Origin: Dentipellis sp. KUC8613
Taxonomy: Eukaryota > Basidiomycota > Agaricomycetes > Russulales > Hericiaceae
Direction of reading: 5' to 3'
Assembly: GCA_002286715.1 (NCBI GenBank)
Contig: NSJX01000063.1
Span: 62,001 to 126,000, forward strand
DNA length: 64,000 bases
Part shown: piece after piece, positions 57,395 to 64,000 of the stretch
Numbering within the stretch: the stretch's first letter is position 1
Layout: the number at the start of each line of letters is the position of its first letter
Program-made: the position numbers and the translations under genes
Notes under the pieces: model-generated
Told to the model about the DNA's origin: nothing
What the model saw: only the letters and a program-made list of their open reading frames with translations
The model's database searches: none

Positions 57395-60300
57395 TCACAG
57401 CCGGATAAGCAGCTGCTTGATCCCCGACATCCACAGCGCAATATCGTCGCCGCCGTAGCGCGTGAGCATATCGACGTGGATCGCAAGCGCTGACTCGCGG
57501 TCGTGGTTCTCCATGGCTGCATACCCAAATTTATCAGTCCATCCACCCTCGACCACGGAGTGTAAGTAAGAAACGCACCCTTCGTGAGAATGATAAGCTG
57601 CTCCAGCACCGGCGGCGACAGCGTCTCGCAGTTCAGCGCATCGAACAGCGTGCCAATCCTACGCTCGAGATCCTCAATCAGGCGTTTTTGCTGCGGCTGC
57701 ATTCCCATCCAAACCCCAAATCAGCCCCCACCCCAATCTCAAAAGCCACAAAAAAACACTCACCGGAGTCACCTGCTTCAGCTGGTTCAAGTGCGCCTGA
57801 ATCACATTGTACGCCGGCCTCGACGAGTCGGGTATATGGCTGCGATCGCCAGCAGCTACAGAAGCATCAGCTCTCCATCCCACCACACCACAAACTAAGA
57901 AAGACTACTTACGATATTTCGGCGCAGCAGGCGCCGCGCGCTGCGGCGGAGCCGACGTCGCCGTCGGTGCACGCGCACCGCCGGGCGGAGGCGCGCCCGC
58001 ACCGGGGGGCGGACCCGGCCTCAGCACACCCTGGCCCTGCGGCGGGGAGATCATGCCCTGGTGCGTCTGCAGCGGGGGCGCGTGACTACCGAGGCCAGGA
58101 CCGGGAGGCGGGGGGCCGCGGAAGCCCTGCTGGGCCGGGGGCGGGACGGGGCCGGCACCAGGCGGCGGGGTCGCGCGGCCGTAGGGACCAGGAGGAGGCG
58201 CGTGGATGGGGCCTGCGCCAGGCGGGGGCGTACCGCGCGAGTAGGGACCAGGCGGGGCGGGGCCTGGGGCGACGTGGCCGCGCTGAGGGGGGGCGTACTG
58301 ACCGGCAGCTTGAGCGCGCGGAGGTTGCTGGGCGCCCGGAGGAGGAATGGACTGCGGGCGACCTTGTGGGGGGTACGGCCCGGGGCCGCCTTGGGGCGGG
58401 TAAGGACCAGGACCACCCTGAGGCGGGTATGGGCCAGGTGGAGGCGGCGCACGCTGGCCGGCCTGTGGCGGGGGCGGGGGGCGCGCCTGGACACTGCCGG
58501 GGCGCGGGGGCGGAGGCGCGATCGAGGGCGACTGGCCGCGGGCGAGGAGCGTCGGGCTGGGTGCCGAGCCTGGGATGGCATTGGGGAACGGCGACGTGAT
58601 GGCGCTGGGCTTGCCACCCGCCTGCAAGCCCGGCGTGCGGCGGTCCGCGATGGCGGGCGCATCGTTCCAGCCGCCGTTCTCGCGGCGCTTGGCGTGCGGG
58701 GGCGGCGGGGGCGGGGCGTGGTCGACGAACGAGCGGGGCGGAGGGGGGGCGAAAGACTGGGGTTGGTTAGGCGGCTGTACTGACGAAGGCTGGTTGTTGT
58801 ATCCACTTGGTCCGTAATTCGGCTGATATTGCTGAGGCACGGACGTCGGCTGTTGCGGGGCGTACGCGTTGCTGGGGGCTGCAGATCCCGCTGGTGCATA
58901 CGGGTTGCTTGCGGCGGGCTGTGCGGGCGCGTACGAGTCGTAGACACTGGGAGGCTGGAGCGCGGGCGCGATATTGTGCTGCTGCACGGGCGCGTTGTAC
59001 TGGCCATAGGGATAGCCCGAGGCAGCAGGCACGGCGGGAGCATGCGGCAACGCCGAGGTCGACGGCACGGCATTACCCAAAGACACCTTGGCGGCCGGTG
59101 CGGATGACGAGCCAGCAGCGACCAGCAGACGCTCCCGTCCAACAGAGAAATCAGCGTGCGAGCCGGGGGAGCCGTTGTAATTCGCTGGCGTCAGCTTGAG
59201 GTACGCAACGGCCTCCTTCACGCAACCCTGCGTCGCGAGCAGATCCGCATACTCGAAGTAGCGGTCATACAGCGACGACAGCTTGTATGTCCCGATATCG
59301 GCGGTATCGTCCGCGGGGGGCACCTGCTGCGTGAGGTCGCTGTCGACATACTTGGTAGCCGCGCGGAACACGGTGACCTTCTCGATGAACGTCTGCAGCG
59401 CATGCGCGTGCGCCGTGTACCGCGAGACATTGTGTTCCTTGCCGCTCTCCACGAACCGCTTCTCCTCGTCGGCGAGCTCCTCGACCCAGATGTTGACGAG
59501 GCGCTCAAGGCGCCCAGCAGCAAGATACGTGAGCGTCGCGTGTTTCCTCAGCTCGCGCGCGTTCTCCGTCGCACCCGGTGCGTCGGACGATTTTGCGAGA
59601 TTGCCTCTGAACTCCAGTCGCGCGCCGAGCTGCTCCGCGAGCGTAGAGAACTCCTCCGGGCTCGCGAACGTGCACAGTACGACGAAGATCTCCTGCCACT
59701 CCTGGAGGTCCGCATTCTGCACGATGTCCTCGAGGTCGTTGGTGACGATGGACTGGAAGAGGCGGAGGTAGGGGAGAGTGGTGGTGCAGCGCTCGAAGTA
59801 CGTCTTCTGCGTGCGCGCGAGGAGCTCAGGGCCGCCCTTGACAGCGAGGAGGATCGCATCGGCGAAGCGCTCGGACGAGAGGCAAAGCGTGACGGCAGAC
59901 TCGAAGTCGCCGACAACAAGCGCCTTGGTGACCAGCGCATCGGTCTCGGACTCGTCGGCGGGGTAGATCCTGAACGTGTTGTTCTTGAGTGTCTCAGAAG
60001 CGACAGAAGACGGGCCAGAGCCGATCGTGGCGGCGACGGACGAGTCGAGGCCGTAGTTCGTGTGCGGAACGACCTGCTCGGTGCCCGACTGCGACAAGCC
60101 CATCGTGCTGAAGAAGTCAGCCGCGGCGTCCATCTGGGGGGTGCCAGCAACGTTGTCGTCACCGAAAAGACTGGGCGCCGTAGTGGTCGACTCGCCGTCG
60201 GCCAAAGGGGTGAGGTTCGTGGTGTCCGACGTGGCGCTACCGCTGACCTCGGAGGGGGTGTTCTCGATGACACTGCCGGCCGAGTCCAATGCATCCTCCG

Positions 60301-62303
60301 CACCAGTCTCCGACGGCGAACGCTCTGGTTCCGCGAACGACACAACAGGTTCATGGGGCTTCGCGTCCGTAACACTCTCCTCCTCGTGCAGCTTGGCCGA
60401 CGCGGGTGCCACCGTCTTCAGCTTCTCCACAGCCTCCGCAACGCGCGCCGCGATCTCGGCCTTCGAGAAGCCAAGCAGTGTGACAAGCTCGTCGCGGGAG
60501 TTGGTCTGGAAGAGGCTGAGCAGCGCCTTCCAGCTCGCGACGCTCTCGTCAGCACTGGCCTCTGCCGCCTTCGCTCGCTCAGCAGCGAGCGCCGGCAACT
60601 CTGACGTCTCCAGTGCGGCACGCAGCTTGTGTGCGCGGTCGACAATGTCGTCCTCAGTGACGACCTTCCGGATGTGTACGACGCCGCTTTGGTGCCGTCC
60701 CTGGGCAGATGGCAGGTTCGAAACGGTGACGAGCTGGCCGCCGTAGCCGAAAGAGCTCGACACGGGCCTGCGGAGCCACTTCGGAGGCTGCTTCAGGGAG
60801 AGCGTAGACTGGGTGGTGCGCGAGAATCCGGGAACATCGAAGACGTCGGCGCCGTCAGGTTTGGGCGTCATCGCAGGCAAATCGCCTTGTGCAGATTCGT
60901 TCGTAGATTGAATCGAGTGGATGCCGATGGTCCCATCGAAGAAGGCCGTTGCGAGAAGGTCAGGGTTGCGAGGGCACCATTGGACTTGGAATGCCCAGTT
61001 ATCTGCAGATGGGAGCTATATGGGGATAAATACATGCTCGGAAAACCTGGACTGCGGGGCGTACCTCGCCGATGATCTCGGAAGTCTGAGGATTCCAGCA
61101 CAATGCGCGGTTGTCCTTTCCACTCGACAGAAGGAGATCTGCATCCTGCTTACACCATGACAGAGAAAGGACGCCCTTCTCGTGACCAGTCAGAATCTGC
61201 AACAGCTTGTCAATACTAGTCGGCCACAGCAGATGATGTTGCAGCAGACCTTCTCGGGGGCGCGTGCGTTACGCAAGTCCCAGACCATGATGACGGGGGA
61301 CGCATCATCTTCTGAAGAAGTGACTAGCCTGGTAGCCTACGAATGCAGATGAGCCAGTGTGACGAGCGAGGGATAAGACAACTCACATTGTCGGGGTGCC
61401 ACGCGACGTCGCTCATACCCCGCCGACCCCCAATGGCCATGCTTCCCTGAATGTTCCCGGCAAGCGTACCAGCGCCTCCACCATATGCGAGAGCCACGAC
61501 CTCTCGCTTACCTCTCAGATCCCACACGACCGTGTAGCCTGTGCTGCTGGAAGTAGCGAGGACATGGGGGACCTGGTTATTCCACGAGAGCGCAGTGATA
61601 TCGTCAAGTTTGGAGCTGCGCGTGCCAGGGGAGTACGGCTTGCTTGGGTCTTTCAAATCCCAAATGTAGATCTGCAACGCGGAAGTTGAGCGTACTGGTC
61701 GGACGCGATGATATTCGGACCAGTCACAGTACCTCGCCGTTGACACCTCCAGAAGAGAACAAACTAGTCTGAATAGGATTGAAGTCGAGGCCGCGAATGG
61801 GACCTGTATGTGTATCGTTCTTGAGGATAAGTGACTCGGCGGGACTGCGGACAAGGCTACGTCAGACGCCGCCTCACAGATACGAAGGTACGAACGTACT
61901 CTGCTTTTGCAACAATCTTTGCAGGATCCCAGATCCCCAACTCTCCGTTCTCCATGCCCGCAGCAATGACGCCCTGCGGGCGCCCCCCATCCACATAGCC
62001 CCACGCGATTCGGTTGAACCTAGCACACAAATAGCATAACCTCGATGTCCCGCTCCGCCCTTCAGCTGAGATATGCACTTACCTCGCGCTGGTGGTGACC
62101 ACGCCCACAGGCCCACTCTGGCCCTCTCCGCCGAGGTCGTACTCCTGCTTGTTCAAGAAGTCGGGAGCCCAGATCTCGAGCTGGCTGTCATTGCTGAAGG
62201 ACTCGTCGAGCGCGCCCGCGACCGTCCCTGTTGCCAGCAACGGGATCGAGGGGAGCGGGGACCACGCGAAAGTGGATGTTCTGTGGATCTCCTTGAGTTT
62301 CAT
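57395..62303 (-). CDS. SEC31: COPII outer-coat subunit SEC31
   Basis: This is the outer cage component of COPII vesicles at ER exit sites, partner of Sec13. About ten exons. The start [20 protein letters not shown] at 62303 is the conserved Sec31 N-terminus. WD40 repeats follow ([81 protein letters not shown]). A very long exon (about 57.9-61.0 kb) carries the alpha-solenoid ([20 protein letters not shown]) and a Pro/Gly-rich linker with PPPPG-type runs that recruit Sec23. The C-terminal helical domain ends [10 protein letters not shown] at 57395. Total is roughly 1.47 thousand residues. Introns are regular GT-AG. Confidence 0.96.
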
Positions 62304-62500
62304 GGGAGGTCGTGAAGGTGTAGGGAAAGATGAAGGCTAAGTCGCGGACAAGCCTGACGTGTTGACGTGTCACGCGTTGCCTGCGCCGGCCCTAAACGCT
62401 CTGACGCGCACTGCCAGCAATCGTTGATTCATTCTGACCCTGCAGCTACATCTCATGCACGCAAACAGAAAATGATACAATGATAGAAATCCAGGTCTAC

Positions 62501-63711
62501 TTATTTCGAGCTTGGTGCACCCCTTTCTCGAATTTTGTTCTTCTTCGCGGCCGCTTCTGCCTCTTTTCGCACAATCTCGCCCTCGCGTCTCCACTGCACC
62601 TTCTCGTACGCGTCCCATTCCTCCCGAGCGTCGACCCATCGCTCCTGAACGTCGCGCACATCTGTCCGTGGACCGTGCATAGGTCCTACTGCGCTTGAAA
62701 GAAGAGAGTATGTATTGGGCTGTTGTGAGCTCGGCGCGTCTGGCGTTGGCACCGTACCCTCGGGTACTTTCGTATCTGGAGGTGGTACGAAGACATAGCC
62801 TGTTGCACGATCGATTGCTCGTGTTAGATTGAGCATCGAGTGTTTGTCCTATGCGACAATTCGGTATCAAGCACATTGAGAGCAGACTAAGACTGACCTC
62901 CACGGCAAGCGTCTCAAACCCGACCAGTCCGAAATCCTCAACCAACTCGCAGATCGCCATGTTGAGCGCCTTGTACCGCGGTGATGACGCACTCAGCGCA
63001 TTCTCCAAATGGGATAGATCCTGGACCTCGGTATAGAAGTCCAAATTGAAGTCTAGAGTAAGCGATATAAGCATAGTACTTAGGAAGAATAAGGGATCGA
63101 GTCTACCGAGGTCACCGTACTGTGTAATCAAATCGACTTTGGACAGCACGTTGATATGAGGCAGCTCGAGGTGGAGCATCGCCCGCAGCGATAGCAGCAG
63201 TATTGATATATATTTCGACGCGTCTGTTACATAGTGCGCGTCGCACAGGTGCACGGCAGCTAGCTAGGGAGTCCTTCTAATCAGCGCGCAAACACAAAGA
63301 CGGCAACAAAAGACGTACCCGAAACCCGCTCCTCTGTAGCCTACTCACGATGTGTTTCAGGCTATCGTGGTTTGTGCTGATCTCTACCTGCCCCGGAAGG
63401 TCGAACAGCACGTACGCGTCCTTCCCGAGCTCTTTCAGTCGGTCCTCCAGCCAGTCGTAGTTCGCCTCGAGGTACTCCATGCAGTATAGCATCCCACCGT
63501 TCGGCCCTAGTCCATGCTCCTGCATGACGTCCTGCAGCGTTATCAGTTGCGAGATGTCAATTGCGCAGGGGTATGGAATATTGTCGTTCGCGGGGTCCAA
63601 GTTGACTATCGAGATGGGCCGGTTGAGCGCGGAGAAAAGCTGGTGCTTGCCATAGCAGTACGTGGACTTTCCACTTCCAGGAGAACCTACGACGACCTCT
63701 CCGAAGGGCAT
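62501..63711 (-). CDS. GPN2: GPN-loop GTPase 2
   Basis: A small GTPase of the GPN family that acts in assembly and nuclear import of RNA polymerase II. Start MPFGEVVVGSPGSGKST (P-loop, residues 9-17) at 63711. The defining Gly-Pro-Asn loop is GLGPNGGMLYCMEYLE (GPN at 69-71). The G3-like motif is DLPGQ (104-108), and the NKxD-like motif is SKVDL. There are four exons. A 54-nt intron, divisible by three, sits between TQYGDL and DFNLDFYTEV and reads through if not spliced. The C-terminal tail is charged and ends RERGAPSSK. SEC31 follows 197 bp downstream in the same orientation. Confidence 0.95.
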
Positions 63712-64000
63712 GTCTAGAAGATTGGTGAAATGACTTGTTATTCAAGTAAGAGGATGAAGTCGGCGGATGCCGTCAGTAGAGCAAGTCAGCATCTCTTTGT
63801 TTGCGCGTGTTAGGATCAGAGGCTATTGCCTTCGTCAACGATCCTCTCCAAGTTCTTTCGCCTTCACGGTCGGCTAATGAGACCGTCCGTTCCACTGCGT
63901 TTTCGCAACAAAGCCGGTAATTGTGTCGTCATATATTCCAGATTTACACTATCTCTTGTTTGATTCGTAAAAATTAGACCATCCAAAGCTGCACAATCGT

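Noticed and set aside
57688..58599. Plus-strand frame of 303 codons rich in Gly, Ala and Arg
   Set aside because: Complement of the Pro/Gly linker of SEC31.
59156..60604. Long plus-strand frame of 482 codons
   Set aside because: Antisense shadow of the GC-rich SEC31 exon. Its composition is Arg/Leu-rich with no motifs, and the minus strand encodes a conserved protein.

Overview
This window is nuclear DNA of a filamentous basidiomycete, most likely an agaricomycete of the polypore type. Genes carry many short introns (about 45-80 bp, GT-AG). The gene families also fit: arrays of fungal 7-TM proteins, single-copy BTB proteins, drimane-type HAD-fused terpene cyclases and P450 clusters. There are no operons, no CRISPR arrays and no rRNA or tRNA that I could recognise. 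Exon models below were joined by hand from reading frames, splice consensus and family conservation.

Layout. (1) 0-18.2 kb is an accessory region with five paralogous seven-transmembrane genes (one on +, cut by the window edge; four on -), a BTB protein and a Ste20/GCK-type kinase, separated by gene-poor gaps. (2) 18.2-21 kb is sparse, with one small unknown gene. (3) 21.1-28.4 kb is the spliceosomal helicase BRR2. (4) 29.1-44.6 kb looks like a terpenoid gene cluster: P450-1, a sixth 7-TM protein, a short-chain dehydrogenase, a HAD-type class II sesquiterpene cyclase with a DxDTTS motif, an enoyl-reductase-like MDR enzyme and P450-2. (5) 45.5-53.2 kb holds a short Sin3-like PAH protein and a divergent pair of 14-exon P450s (P450-3 and P450-4) that may extend the cluster. 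(6) 53.6-63.7 kb is conserved housekeeping: an E(z)/EZH2-type histone methyltransferase, the CCAAT-binding subunit HAP3/NF-YB, the COPII subunit SEC31 and the GTPase GPN2.

How the genes may work together. The cyclase would convert farnesyl diphosphate to a drimane-type bicyclic sesquiterpene. Two or more P450s, the SDR and the MDR reductase would then oxidise and reduce that skeleton. The cluster shows signs of erosion. A 139-bp palindromic MITE-like element sits in the last exon of the SDR. P450-3 has lost both the I-helix threonine and the heme-loop arginine. The 3' splice junction of the MDR gene does not close in frame. Two introns with identical GC donors (GCACGT) occur in the cyclase and in P450-3.
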